Positions 49,055 to 61,561 of a stretch of DNA of 64,000 nt are shown here, piece after piece (positions within the stretch are counted from its first letter, which is position 1; each line of letters opens with the position of its first letter). Source of the DNA: Lachancea mirantina (taxonomy: Eukaryota; Ascomycota; Saccharomycetes; Saccharomycetales; Saccharomycetaceae); contig LT598463.1 of the NCBI GenBank assembly GCA_900074745.1, positions 1,143,721 through 1,207,720 of the forward strand, in the 5' to 3' direction. The notes beneath the pieces were generated by a model. It was not told where the DNA came from and searched no databases. It saw nothing but the letters and a program-made list of their open reading frames with translations. A program made the translations under genes and the position numbers.

Positions 49055-49270
49055 ATGGGCTTCAAAATAGGAATTCCAGGTGACACTGGAACGCATGCTA
49101 AAGGACAAGGGACAGCAGAGCAAAAGTTCTACTTCGAGTTTGACCCTTACATCGAGAAGGACATTTAACGGTTATTGTTCGAGTTTAGAAAACATGACGC
49201 CTTGTTCAATGAAGAGTGAGAGCGCTATGCAAAGGGGCGACCTTAAGCCTTTCAAGAAAAGATTCACTAT
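49055..49270 (+). pseudogene. Possible relic of a protein gene, stop-interrupted
   Basis: From ATG 49055 the frame reads MGFKIGIPGDTGTHAKG and continues to EFDPYIEKDI before a TAA at 49166-49168. The same frame then continues with protein-like sequence (RLLFEFRKHDALFNEE), a TGA, ERYAKGRP, and another stop. The aromatic and acidic composition looks more like protein than like random AT-rich DNA. No family is recognised, so the call is weak. Confidence 0.2.
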
Positions 49271-49680
49271 TTGATGCGATCTTACTGTCGGAACTTAAAC
49301 ATCTGCTTGGTTCTCTTTAACCACAACTTTCTCATTACCGTAAATTAGAACGAGCCATAGAAATAAAAATTCACAAAAGTGTAGCCTTGCATTAATTTGA
49401 TGATGTAATACCCTGCTGACGTTCCTACGATTGAGACTCCAAATCCAAAAAAACCCTCTGCAGTTTTGTACTGATTTTTTTGTAAAAAGAAACTTCCCGT
49501 ATTTCTCGTGCCTAAACGGCGCTAGCCATAAAACAGATTATAGGAATATGTTCGGATTACCAAACATATCATCGTCGTTTGAACAAATAATGTGCCTTCA
49601 CGCACTAGATAGGGACAGTTTCTGACCTTGCCTTTGATGAGCAACCGATCATGATATACGAAGACCCACGTTGAAAAGTT

Positions 49681-49698
49681 GTGCTTCGGCCGAAGCAC
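49681..49698. promoter_or_regulatory. 18-bp perfect palindrome upstream of the Zn2Cys6 gene
   Basis: GTGCTTCGGCCGAAGCAC is its own reverse complement. Its centre has CGG and CCG triplets back to back, the half-site type bound by Zn2Cys6 homodimers. It is 413 bp before the ATG of a Zn2Cys6 gene, which makes autoregulation possible. Confidence 0.45.
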
Positions 49699-50110
49699 GT
49701 CAACCACTTTTTACAGCCAACTTTTTATATATAATTATAGCGAAAAACGGTTTTCATAGTTTGTCCTTCGTTCGTAAAACACTAAGTCGCTTTAACAATT
49801 CTCAACTGAACTCTTTAATTATGGCCCATTGCATTTTTTCTAACACATTTCGTATCGAACTCATACTTCGACGCTTCATACCACTACTGGAACAACAGAG
49901 CTGTTCTTTTTGCAGTGGGGAAGCGGGACGAAGTAACAGTCTGTGAAATTGTCTTACTGGTACCCCTCAAGCAAGCATGCTATCCTGACGGAAGCATCAA
50001 ATAATCAAGATGCATTAATTGTTGATTTTTCATTATCTCTGAGGTTTCCTGCAAAGGTATGCTCTGCTTAACTGCGCATTGTCCTTGAAAATGAAACCCC
50101 TTAATAACAC

Positions 50111-51952
50111 ATGAATAACAACAACAACAACAACAACAACAGCAGAGAATCAAAGAAAAGCAGAATATCCCACGTGTGCGACGCGTGCCGTCAGAAAAAA
50201 GTTAAATGCGACAAAAAGAAGCCAATCTGTACCAGGTGTACCAAATTAGGTCTCAAATGCGTATACACGCCATTCCGTAAAAAAGAAGCCCCGGCTACTA
50301 TCGAATCACTTCAAAACGAATTAGAAATTCTACGAGCTAAACTCGCTCGAACACCCTTATCATCAAGCTCTTCGGAATCTGAGAGCACCTATTCCTGTGC
50401 GTCAAGCAGTCCCAATCCCAATCCCATCGTGTCCTGGAATTCAATTTCATCTCCTGTTAAATTTGGCGGAGTTTGGAAAGCTTTCTATCCGCCGTTTTCG
50501 GACTTTGGGCTATTTGCGAGGGATCCTTGCTTGCGAACTATGTTACCAGAGCTCTTCGATCCGCCATCGCACTTTAAAGTCGAAACGACTAGATCGTCTG
50601 CGAATGTTCTTCAAGAAATTATTGAAATATTGCCGCCATTGCAACAACTTCAGGAGATGCTTGTCTGTTTCGAAAGCAACCTCTACAAATCCTACCCATT
50701 TTTTAACATCAGCGATTTCAGCAAAGTGCTCGAGGAAATAATTTCTATGCGCAGTAAAAACTCCCCACATAGGGCATTTGTGTTAGGCATGTGCCTCGTT
50801 TTATTACGCCTACAAAATTCCAAAGCACTTTCGGTTGATCGCATCTTGAGCCTTTTAGAAAGACTCAACCTTTTAAGTTCTTCGAGTGAAAACAATTTGG
50901 CATGCTTACTGTATTTCAAGTTGTCACTCTCGTCCCAAAATCTGTGTCTAGAAAGCAGAGATAAACTTTCGTCTGCTATTGCCAATATGGCGCTAGAAAT
51001 GGGACTCTTTGCTAGCAATTCTTTTCTGAAAGAGTCATCTTACCGCGACTACTTATGGATGGGCTCGGTGATTCTGATTGACAGCAATTATTTTGCTGAT
51101 GATTTGTTCCAAAACTTTTGCGAGCCATCATTTTCATCGATGCCATCACTAGTATATCGTTATCGGATCAAAAAATCAATGGTCATGTTATCCAACAGCA
51201 TCATGACATCCAAAACAGTTGAAGACTGTGAAAAAATACTGGAAGAAGTAAGCTCTTGCATCGAGGAGGTTGAAAAACTGTCTCCAAGGTCGATATTGAA
51301 CGATGATTCATATCTTTTGGTGAAGGCTCTTCGTCTTGATTTTGACATGATTGTTCTTTTACAACCCAATGAGCTCGTAGATGAGCGCGATCCGCTTCCG
51401 AAAATGGTGCGAATGGCGTCAGATCTGCTTGACCACCTTTTTGACTATATTTCAAAATTCGGATGTGATAATGCGATTTCTTTCCCGTTAAAGTCCGTGA
51501 TGTCTTGTGGTTTAAGTATATCGGAAAGGTTACGGAAGGATTACAAAGGAGACACTTGCCCCTCTTCTCTTTACGAGCTGTGCGCATTATTCAAACAAAA
51601 GATGGTGAGCTTCTCAAGTTTGTGGCCCGAAAAGACTGGTTGGATCAAACGAGCTGCCTCACTTTCAATCGAGAACCTGGAATTCTCAATGTTTGTGATA
51701 GGGATGGATGAAGGCGTAATGGGGCTTCATCAGTTATTCGAAAATACTTTCAACCAATCATTGAAAGTAGGAGAATGTCCTGATGACAGCCAGAAGTTCG
51801 ATACGTCGGATAGTGATATATCATATGATCGATATGCACCTGACGGTCATGGTCTTTTGTCCGAGGAAAGAAATTCGCTCACTCAATCGCCGGTCATGAT
51901 TGGTGACTTCGACATTGATGAATTTTTCAGTAGTTTGCAGCAAAGAATATAA
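50111..51952 (+). CDS. Zn2Cys6 transcription factor, 613 aa
   Basis: Fungal binuclear zinc-cluster regulator. Six cysteines in CX2CX6CX6CX2CX6C spacing (Cys23, 26, 33, 40, 43, 50: HVCDACRQKKVKC...PICTRCTKLGLKC) are followed by a linker and a short coiled-coil dimerisation segment (ATIESLQNELEILRAKLA). The middle domain (about 130-480) is helical, as in the fungal-specific TF family. The C-terminus is acidic (SDSDISYDRYAPD, IGDFDIDEFFSSLQQ), a probable activation domain. A nine-residue Asn run at the N-terminus comes from an AAC microsatellite. It is not clearly Gal4/Lac9 by its linker. Its neighbours are an SBF carrier (convergent) and GAL10-GAL1, so it could regulate either. Confidence 0.88.
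   Translation: MNNNNNNNNNSRESKKSRISHVCDACRQKKVKCDKKKPICTRCTKLGLKCVYTPFRKKEAPATIESLQNELEILRAKLARTPLSSSSSESESTYSCASSSPNPNPIVSWNSISSPVKFGGVWKAFYPPFSDFGLFARDPCLRTMLPELFDPPSHFKVETTRSSANVLQEIIEILPPLQQLQEMLVCFESNLYKSYPFFNISDFSKVLEEIISMRSKNSPHRAFVLGMCLVLLRLQNSKALSVDRILSLLERLNLLSSSSENNLACLLYFKLSLSSQNLCLESRDKLSSAIANMALEMGLFASNSFLKESSYRDYLWMGSVILIDSNYFADDLFQNFCEPSFSSMPSLVYRYRIKKSMVMLSNSIMTSKTVEDCEKILEEVSSCIEEVEKLSPRSILNDDSYLLVKALRLDFDMIVLLQPNELVDERDPLPKMVRMASDLLDHLFDYISKFGCDNAISFPLKSVMSCGLSISERLRKDYKGDTCPSSLYELCALFKQKMVSFSSLWPEKTGWIKRAASLSIENLEFSMFVIGMDEGVMGLHQLFENTFNQSLKVGECPDDSQKFDTSDSDISYDRYAPDGHGLLSEERNSLTQSPVMIGDFDIDEFFSSLQQRI
50114..50140 (+). repeat. AAY trinucleotide run coding for nine Asn
   Basis: AAT followed by eight AAC codons directly after the start codon of the Zn2Cys6 gene. 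Length variation would change only the N-terminal Asn run. Confidence 0.7.
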
Positions 51953-52017
51953 TTTATTATTATTAGGTTAAAGAAAATCGTTAAACATCAAACGTAAGCG
52001 TGGAGATTTACGAAATT

Positions 52018-53244
52018 TTAACGGCTTATGCTACTTTTGAGACTGCTGGTCTCCCCTGAATTCATGTTTCTTTCATCGGACTCAACTTCCTTCAGGGCCC
52101 ATTTCCTCACAAGTGGAACCAATAGCTTTGCAGCAACAACCTGCTCACTTTGATATAAAACGAAAGGTACCAATAACTTACCTAGTTGAGGAAAATCACT
52201 TCCATATTGAGCCGTGATTAACCAGACACCCAAGGCAGCTGTTTTCGCTGGGCCACAATATAATATTGCCACGGTATCTTTTCGCCCATAAAAAAAGGGC
52301 CTAAAAAACTCATAATTGAGTCTGTAAAATCTCGAGGATTCGTTACTGAGTTCTGCGGGAAAAATTCTAGGAACCCAGAAGGGCCTAGCGCAAAAGAAGC
52401 AAATAACGCTGAAGAATAGGTATATGCCAAGGTTGAAAAGGAGGATGAAAATGATGCATACATGCGATACACTCGTGAAGGCATGTTGATAAAAAGCTGT
52501 GGAATATGAGCTGAACATAATTAGGAGTAAACAGATGCTTCCAAGCTTGTTCAGTTTAAAGGTTGATAAAGTCCATTTTACCTGCTGAGGGAAAATATTT
52601 TGAACAACCTGTCCCACGAAAAGGGGAACAAGCACAGAACATCCTATTTGCTTCATCACACTTGCGTATAACTCCCGCATGCTCGAATTTTGGGTTGGAT
52701 TTCCAAATTTGAAAAGCGGTGTATTCAAGTACATTTGTGCGATGGCGGGAGTCAGGAACCCTCCCAAAACATTTCCGATGAAGACCTCACAAAGGCTTAA
52801 AAGATCATTACCTCCTGCACTTCGGGTCATAATGACATTTGAGGCTACTGTTGTGGGGCTCGCACCCATCATAATCATGCCAACTAGAACCCATTTATCT
52901 ATTGTTTCATCGCCTGAACTTCTTATGGCGTAGCAGAATCCAAAGAGGATAGAACTCGTTACTAGGAAACTCAATACAAGCATGACAACATGCGCTCGCC
53001 AGTTGAACAAATTGAGGCACATGCTTTTTGTGGACATACTCAATCCACTTTGCAGAAATATGAGAGCCACAACTCCATACCCAATGGTATATTCAGCCTT
53101 TATCAGACCCCCATTTCTGGCAAAATTTGGTGCAAATCTAGCAATCACAATGAGCACCGCAAGGGCTATGAAGAACCATTGACTAAGTACGAAATTCGCC
53201 TTATCTTTGAAAAACTTCTTAAGACCTTTGAGATCTGCATTCAT
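52018..53244 (-). CDS. RCH1: SBF-like bile acid:Na+ symporter family carrier (Rch1 type), 408 aa
   Basis: Integral membrane protein of the SLC10/SBF-like family, resembling S. cerevisiae YMR034C (Rch1, 434 aa), a plasma-membrane protein that limits calcium uptake. About ten hydrophobic spans are visible, including FVLSQWFFIALAVLIVIARF, YGVVALIFLQSGLSM and the family core MGASPTTVASNVIMTRSAGGN with its crossing motifs, plus GPAKTAALGVWLITAQYG near the C-terminus. It is not at a conserved neighbourhood relative to YMR034C, in keeping with an accessory, subtelomeric location. It is convergent with the zinc-cluster gene, with 65 bp between stops. Confidence 0.9.
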   Translation of the reverse strand: MNADLKGLKKFFKDKANFVLSQWFFIALAVLIVIARFAPNFARNGGLIKAEYTIGYGVVALIFLQSGLSMSTKSMCLNLFNWRAHVVMLVLSFLVTSSILFGFCYAIRSSGDETIDKWVLVGMIMMGASPTTVASNVIMTRSAGGNDLLSLCEVFIGNVLGGFLTPAIAQMYLNTPLFKFGNPTQNSSMRELYASVMKQIGCSVLVPLFVGQVVQNIFPQQVKWTLSTFKLNKLGSICLLLIMFSSYSTAFYQHAFTSVSHVCIIFILLFNLGIYLFFSVICFFCARPFWVPRIFPAELSNESSRFYRLNYEFFRPFFYGRKDTVAILYCGPAKTAALGVWLITAQYGSDFPQLGKLLVPFVLYQSEQVVAAKLLVPLVRKWALKEVESDERNMNSGETSSLKSSISR

Positions 53245-53766
53245 ACCTTGAGCAGAGCCATTCTCTTCAGCGTCTCCCCTTATCTTGCACTTAAAGTACT
53301 TCTTCTTCTTATAATCTTGTCGAAGTAGATTTATTCAAAAAGTCTCGGAGCTCGGGCCGAAACCGAAAAATTATTTCCAAGACTATAATTATTCTAAAAC
53401 AAAAAAAGGACAGTAAATCAAACTTACTGACCAATTTTGTTATGAATCGATGATTTAATTTAATAGAGCGGCATCCACTCTGATGATCCAATGCGCAATT
53501 CTTGAAAACAGGAATTTATTGATAATTTCTTTGGTTGCGAGATATCATTTTCAGAGTTCTCCCTCTTGAACTTGAACAATGATCTTCATTCGGCATATTT
53601 AAGCCTTTTAAGTGTAAGCATCCTCAACCAATTGGTTGATAAGGCTAAAAGCCTTTTTTTTGTTACATGCGCTACGTTAAACATTTACCCTATAGATAGG
53701 AAAGTGCCATCTGTGTTGTAATTCACAATGTTGATGATTGAAAAGTTCTGTTGTAGTTTTTTTGGA
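53245..53766 (-). promoter_or_regulatory. RCH1 promoter / GAL10 3' region
   Basis: About 520 bp of AT-rich sequence. No GAL7 fragment is seen, although GAL7 normally follows GAL10. No CGG-N11-CCG site is present. Confidence 0.45.
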
Positions 53767-56161
<2,395 letters not shown>

Positions 56162-57589
56162 ATGTCAGCAACCTTTATTACGGATGAAGACGTAGACCTG
56201 TCAGTAAATGACAAATTAAAAGTCATTATGGATTCGTTCAGAAATCGCTATGGCAGAAAGCCTGATTTTGTGTCCAGATCGCCTGGCCGAGTAAATCTGA
56301 TTGGTGACCATATTGACTACGAAGATTTCTCCGTTTTGCCGATGGCTATAGAGTTGGGCGTTTTGTGCGCCGTTAAATGTGTTGACGACCAGCAGACTGC
56401 AGTTATCAAACTGAGCAACTCGGATTCCACGTTTGGCGACCGAACGGTTGAGCTGCCACCTGATGGCGATCTCGTCACAATCGATCCAGCGGTGTCAGAC
56501 TGGTCGAATTACTTCAAGTGCGGGCTTCTCGTCGCCCAGCAGCATTTGAAAAGGCTGTTCCCCGACCGCTTTAGCACGTCTGCTTTGAAGGGAATGGAAG
56601 TCTTTGTCACCGGTGACGTTCCCGCAGGACTTTCGTCCTCTGCGGCTTTCATATGTGCCGTCGCTCTCGCAGTTATCAGAGCAAATCTCGGCCGCGATCA
56701 CCAGATCCCAAAGCAAGACTTGATGAACATCACAGTGGTTGCCGAGCACTATGTCGGTGTCAACAACGGTGGCATGGATCAAGCCGCGTCAGTTTGTGGA
56801 GAGACCGATCACGCTTTGTATGTACAGTTTAGGCCAGAGTTGAAAGCGACTGCCTTTATGTTCCCAAAGCTTGACCACTCTGAAGTAAACTTCATTGTGG
56901 CGAACACGCTGAAGGTCTCGAATAAGGTCGAAACGGCGCCCACGCATTACAATCTGCGAGTCCTCGAAGTGACTCTTGCCGCTAATGTCTTGGCAAAAAA
57001 CTACGGCGTAGAGCTGCCTTCTGACGGAAACATGAAGAAAGGCACGCTGCGAAGTTTCATGGACGCTTACTGGCAAAAGTTCCATGGGGCTACATCCCCT
57101 TGGGAAGGCGACATTGACTCTGGCATTACACGGATGAACGCAATGTTGGGGCTTGTTGAAAGCTGTTTCGGGGACAGAAAGTCGCTCGGCGTCGTTGACG
57201 TAGCTGCGAGCTTGGGATGCACTTCCGATGAACTGAAGAAGGACTTTCTGAGTCACTTTCCAGTGCGATTTGAGACTCTGAGACTATATCAAAGGTCCAA
57301 GCATGTGTACTCTGAGGCAATCAGGGTCCTTGAGGCTTTGAAAATTTTGACTGCAAAGACGTTTGATTCAGACGAGGCATTTTTCAGCAGTTTTGGTGCT
57401 CTGATGAACGAGTCGCAGCAGTCCTGCGATGTTCTTTATGAGTGCTCCTGTGCCGAGACCGACGAGATCTGCAGGATAGCAAGAGCCAGCGGTGCAAGTG
57501 GCTCACGACTCACGGGAGCAGGCTGGGGAGGCTGCACAGTGCATTTAGTTCCTAGTTCAAAGGTCAATGATGTAAAACGCACTCATTGA
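56162..57589 (+). CDS. GAL1: Galactokinase-like protein with altered loop and shortened C-terminus, 475 aa
   Basis: GHMP-family galactokinase. Motif 1 (SPGRVNLIGDHIDYEDFSVLP, about 40-60) and motif 3 (SRLTGAGWGGCTVHLVP, about 452-468) are intact, as is VNNGGMDQAASVCGE with the catalytic Asp. Motif 2, the phosphate-binding loop, reads VPAGLSSSAAF (from Pro154 at 56621), two residues shorter than the family PxGxGLSSSA. The frame then stops early: after NDVK it reads RTH and TGA (57587-57589), while the expected family C-terminus continues in other frames to 57691. Gal1 proteins are usually about 500-530 aa. It may be an inactivated kinase, a Gal3-like sensor, or a decaying copy. The first ATG matches the family start region. 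Confidence 0.88.
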   Translation: MSATFITDEDVDLSVNDKLKVIMDSFRNRYGRKPDFVSRSPGRVNLIGDHIDYEDFSVLPMAIELGVLCAVKCVDDQQTAVIKLSNSDSTFGDRTVELPPDGDLVTIDPAVSDWSNYFKCGLLVAQQHLKRLFPDRFSTSALKGMEVFVTGDVPAGLSSSAAFICAVALAVIRANLGRDHQIPKQDLMNITVVAEHYVGVNNGGMDQAASVCGETDHALYVQFRPELKATAFMFPKLDHSEVNFIVANTLKVSNKVETAPTHYNLRVLEVTLAANVLAKNYGVELPSDGNMKKGTLRSFMDAYWQKFHGATSPWEGDIDSGITRMNAMLGLVESCFGDRKSLGVVDVAASLGCTSDELKKDFLSHFPVRFETLRLYQRSKHVYSEAIRVLEALKILTAKTFDSDEAFFSSFGALMNESQQSCDVLYECSCAETDEICRIARASGASGSRLTGAGWGGCTVHLVPSSKVNDVKRTH

Positions 57590-57691
57590 GAATTACTATG
57601 AGAAGCATTTTCTCATTTGACGCATGAAGAGCTCAAGGAAGCACTCCTCATTACGAGACCGGCTAAAGGCAGCTGCGTTTTCGAGGTTTGA
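57578..57691 (+). pseudogene. GAL1: Frameshifted remnant of the GAL1 C-terminus
   Basis: From 57579 the +1 frame reads ALIENYYEKHF, resembling the residues expected after VK in Gal1. From 57605 the original frame resumes with protein-like sequence SHLTHEELKEALLITRP and ends GSCVFEV with a stop at 57689-57691, matching the family ending GSCLYE-. Two compensating one-base shifts, near 57578 and 57604-57610, therefore break the last 38 or so codons. Sequencing error cannot be excluded without reads. Confidence 0.65.
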
Positions 57692-60600
57692 TCATGTACA
57701 GACGTCGAAGCGGGTTTAAAAGTTGCATTAATCTGTTTTGGTGATGATATCACGTGACTTGGAGGATGGAACGAGGGACAATTTCAATGGGGCTCGCTTC
57801 TGTCTCATCAAGAAGGTGGGGAAACACAAGATGTTGAGGTTTACCTGCCTCCGTAGTTGACAAGTTCTTGAATTATTACCTGATTCACTCATAATTTTCT
57901 AGATTGTTAAACATTTCAAATATGGAATACTTCTGCTCCCGATGACTATGTTGATAATACAAGCCGTTTATCACAGGTCGATTGTCTACTTGCGTACACT
58001 TTACGGGAACTCGCTCTCATCGAAATGTTATTTGAGGTGAGATGTGGTCGAAAAATTTTCACCTCACACCATCCATCAGACCACTCGCGATGAGATGGTG
58101 GTGGCATGATGGTCCCTTAGCCATCATTGGGAGCATTGAGGTCTGACCATAGCTTTCGGTTAAATTTTGCATATGCCGTCGGTTCAGTTTCATTAATTTT
58201 ATTCTGTCATCCTGATCACGTGATAATGCACTTTGACCTATCTCCTTCTTACGGACTGATTGCCAGTTGCTTATTACTGCCATTTGAGCGGACAGGTATC
58301 TAAAATCCAGAAACATGAAAACTTCATAACGCCTAGGGGAGGTGTATGTGGCATTATACAGATATTTTTAAGGCGTTATCATCAAGCTAAGCACGAATCA
58401 CTCTACACTTTTTTCTTATTGCCTGACCGGGGCTAATCGCTGTAGTAGCCAGCTATTTACCTTACGGTATCTACGCTGAAACTGAAATGCTAGGTAAAAT
58501 TGAATCTGTTCTAATAGCTCTCAGTTATCACCATCAACAATCCCCCGAGGCATGAAATCAAGCGAAATACGCGTGACATAGATTTGCCACATCAATCATC
58601 ATTTCTGCGCCCCAAGCTAATGTTCTGCTTCGATCTGCCCAAGAGAGACGTCCCTGAAAATATCATCTCAGAAATAGCAACGACGCATAGGAACGAAGAG
58701 TGGCCTATCCTATGAAACGATGGGTGACACCTACTTATCGGATCCTCCTCTTTAGTATAGCGTCAGATTCATCACCAAGTGATCATAGGCACATGATACG
58801 ATGACAGCGATGGAACTGACAAATTAGTCAAGCAGGCTGAATACCAGTTGATACGACACACACGAACGGAAAGACACGTTTAGCACCTATATAAGCTTTT
58901 TGTACTCACTTGAGCTTAGCGGATTGAGTTGGCAGGCTTGTGGAATGGTCACCCCTTCAGAATACTCCAGAGTCTCATGGCGAGTACAAGTACCCTCACA
59001 ATAGTTCTAAGTCGAACAACAAGTATAATACCCTTACAATCGCCATCAGTAGAATGCGGTAATCTGAGTAGCTGTTACGAGGTTCCCTGTCTTTGGTAGT
59101 CTCCCGAGAATTCTAAGACAAAGTTCAATTAGCTAATTAACGTAGTGAAATTCGAATTACGCTAGAAAAAGTTGAGAGAATCAAGGAGGGAAGCAATACA
59201 GTATATAGCTACAAGAACAAAAATTAGCAGAACCGGTGCTATGGTTGGTGAAAATTTGGCCTCTTGCTCCTCTTTGTTTATTATTTATATTGAAGCACGC
59301 AGCATTTAGAAGAAAAAAGTGGTGAAAACTAAAAAATGGCAACAGAGTTGGTAAACATTAGAGAAGGTGAGCTTCATACAAGAAAGTGGGGAGTGACGGT
59401 TGACGGAGCATCAGTGTAATATTGCTTATCACAAGTCACAACTTGACGAAAAAAATGACGGACACGAGCCCTGAAGCGTTAGTTAACTAGCCTAGATTTT
59501 GATCACGTGCTCCTGATGGCTTGGCTATAGATTCAAGGAGGTTTACTGAAACTAGTTTTTGAAATTCAAGCAACGAACGCGTCAAATATTCACCAATGTT
59601 GAGAAGCCAATCTGGTCTTTTTCCACATTTTCGGATTACACAGTGCAATTGTTGTACAGCGTTGTGTTGCTTATGCGTTGGATGATCTTCTGACTTACTG
59701 AAGTTCTGATAGTTGAGGCAGTACATTTTGAACCAGAATATCGAAGTAGCTGGATGTGTTGCGTGTGAAAGAACATGGCCTAGAGTTGAAGATCGAGTTT
59801 GCTCAACAGGTCCCTTACCATCTTTGCTACATTAGCTCGTACATTGCAAGTAGTCTACCTGAGCTCAAAGGTTCGTTGATGCCGGGAACGCCAACAGATA
59901 AACACTCACAGCAGCATGACAGTGGCCCATCATCGGTATCTACCTCGAGCGACTCAATCAAGTACTTATCGAGACTTCACGCATACCACATTTTTCTTTC
60001 GGACGAAACACACATCAAGGAGCAAATCCTTGGAAGCATCCTTTTACGGCGTTGAGTGTGAACACACTCAAATGGCAACATAGGCCATTTCCATGTACTT
60101 ACGAGATATTTAATTGAGAGACAGGACGCTTATGTTCCTTTGGTTGCCCTATTGGGGCTTGGCAACCGGCGAGAGGGCATGCGCATTACAGCAAGCTACG
60201 GGCGACCTACACACAACTTATACAAACACAAACGTGTGAAAAAGGATTCCTTAAGAGCTGGGAGGCTCCACGCCTCCAAAAGAGACCTCTTCGCTACATA
60301 TCGCGGCTTCGACGCCCCTGCTGGTGACGCTACAATGCTCGCACACGCGTCGTCATTTAACGATGACCTTCGTTGCCCGCTAGCAGCCACAGCTGCTCAT
60401 GACAATCCGCATGCAATGTCCAGTACGTCACGCCCTGCGAGTGTGGATAGGCTAACGATGTGAGCCTGAAATACGCGTTCTGAAGATGCTTATTGGTAGG
60501 AAGATCAGCAAGCCAAGCAGTGTGAACTGACGACCCCATTCTCCCTCTTCCCTTCCGTTCTTTGTGCGTACATTTCTCCACGTCCGGCTTGCACTTTACG

Positions 60601-61100
60601 CCTTGATTAAAGCATTCTTACTGTTGTTGATATAGTCACCAAATGAATTGGTTTTGCGTTTTTCGCTCTGGACCTAGCAACGACGGCCGATGATCCGCGT
60701 AGACGACCGTCGAACGACGCACCGAAATCGTTTAAAGGTACAAATCCATCATCATGCACAAACATGCAAGATTACATAAGATGAGGGAAAGAAGTTTTCC
60801 TCACTTATAATCTGACAGCTTATATTGTTGTGAAAGATCGAATATCTTAACAGCAATGCTTACGAAAAACAGAATTGTCTGAAGGAAGATCGTCAAGATA
60901 AATACCTCCGATTGTTTGTCAGAGCCCCACTGCTCATCCTGCGAAAACAGCTGAAGTTTTCAAGCAATTTTGAGGGCTCTCACAACATTCTGGAAATCGC
61001 TAGTAGATACCTCACTCCATGTCATTAAGCAACCAATATGAGTGAAAAACTCCGCGGCGATGTGACAGAAATAAGAAAAAATGCATTGATTACGCTTATC

Positions 61101-61184
61101 CATAAAATGATGTCTACTGCATGAGTAAAATAAGACTGCATGCATAAAATGATTTCCACTGCAAGGGTGGAATAAAGCTGCATG
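61101..61184 (+). repeat. Two-copy 42-bp tandem repeat
   Basis: CATAAAATGAT at 61101 recurs at 61143, and the following bases (ACTGCA, AATAA, CTGCATG) recur in register with scattered mismatches. A third partial CTGCATGCATTCATG follows. It lies about 400 bp before the adhesin start. Confidence 0.65.
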
Positions 61185-61443
61185 CATTCATGCCGAATCG
61201 CTGGGGTTTTCATGCAGAACACCGTAGAGGAAGAACCATGCAATACCGGTAGTAACCAAATATGGTATCAAGCGTGCCGTGTTGGTAAATCTCTCGGACT
61301 TCCCGAGGCGGTGCTTTAGGAGCTCTTTCCCATGTTCACACACACTGTCTCAAGGTGTAAGTTTTCGGTGCCTCATGCCTACCAGCTCATTTCGACCTTT
61401 CCAGCAGTCATGGCGGTTCTCGACCAGACTTGGCGTTCTTGGG

Positions 61444-61451
61444 TATAAATA
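61444..61451 (+). promoter_or_regulatory. TATA box of the adhesin gene
   Basis: TATAAATA, 118 bp upstream of the ATG at 61562, at the usual yeast spacing. Confidence 0.55.
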
Positions 61452-61561
61452 TGAGAGGCCTCTTTTACGGAGAAATGTGGCCGAAGAGTCCGTGGCAGCA
61501 TAGAGAGTTCGATTAATCTTGTTTTGCACTTGCTTCGAGCATATTCAAAGCTTAACCCAAA

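Larger units (their letters stand above)
48807..50110. other. 1.3 kb spacer with a possible gene relic and an 18-bp palindrome
   Basis: Between EFM1 and the Zn2Cys6 gene, where conserved gene order ends. It contains an ATG-started but stop-interrupted frame at 49055-49270 and a perfect palindrome at 49681-49698. No intact gene, tRNA or LTR was recognised. Confidence 0.45.
57692..61561. other. 3.9 kb gene-poor gap between GAL1 and the adhesin
   Basis: No gene is supported. The open frames are short, mostly non-ATG and without family resemblance. It contains three CACGTG E-boxes (57751-57756, 58217-58222, 59504-59509), a weak LTR-like segment (about 58621-59021) and two copies of a 42-bp repeat (61101-61184). 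The right end is the adhesin promoter, with TATAAATA at 61444-61451. Long empty spacers before cell-wall adhesin genes are common in yeast and often carry dispersed regulation. Confidence 0.5.

Noticed and set aside
59756-60463. Frames of 99 and 107 codons in the GAL1-adhesin gap
   Set aside because: The first starts at a non-ATG codon, and neither shows recognisable domains or neighbours.
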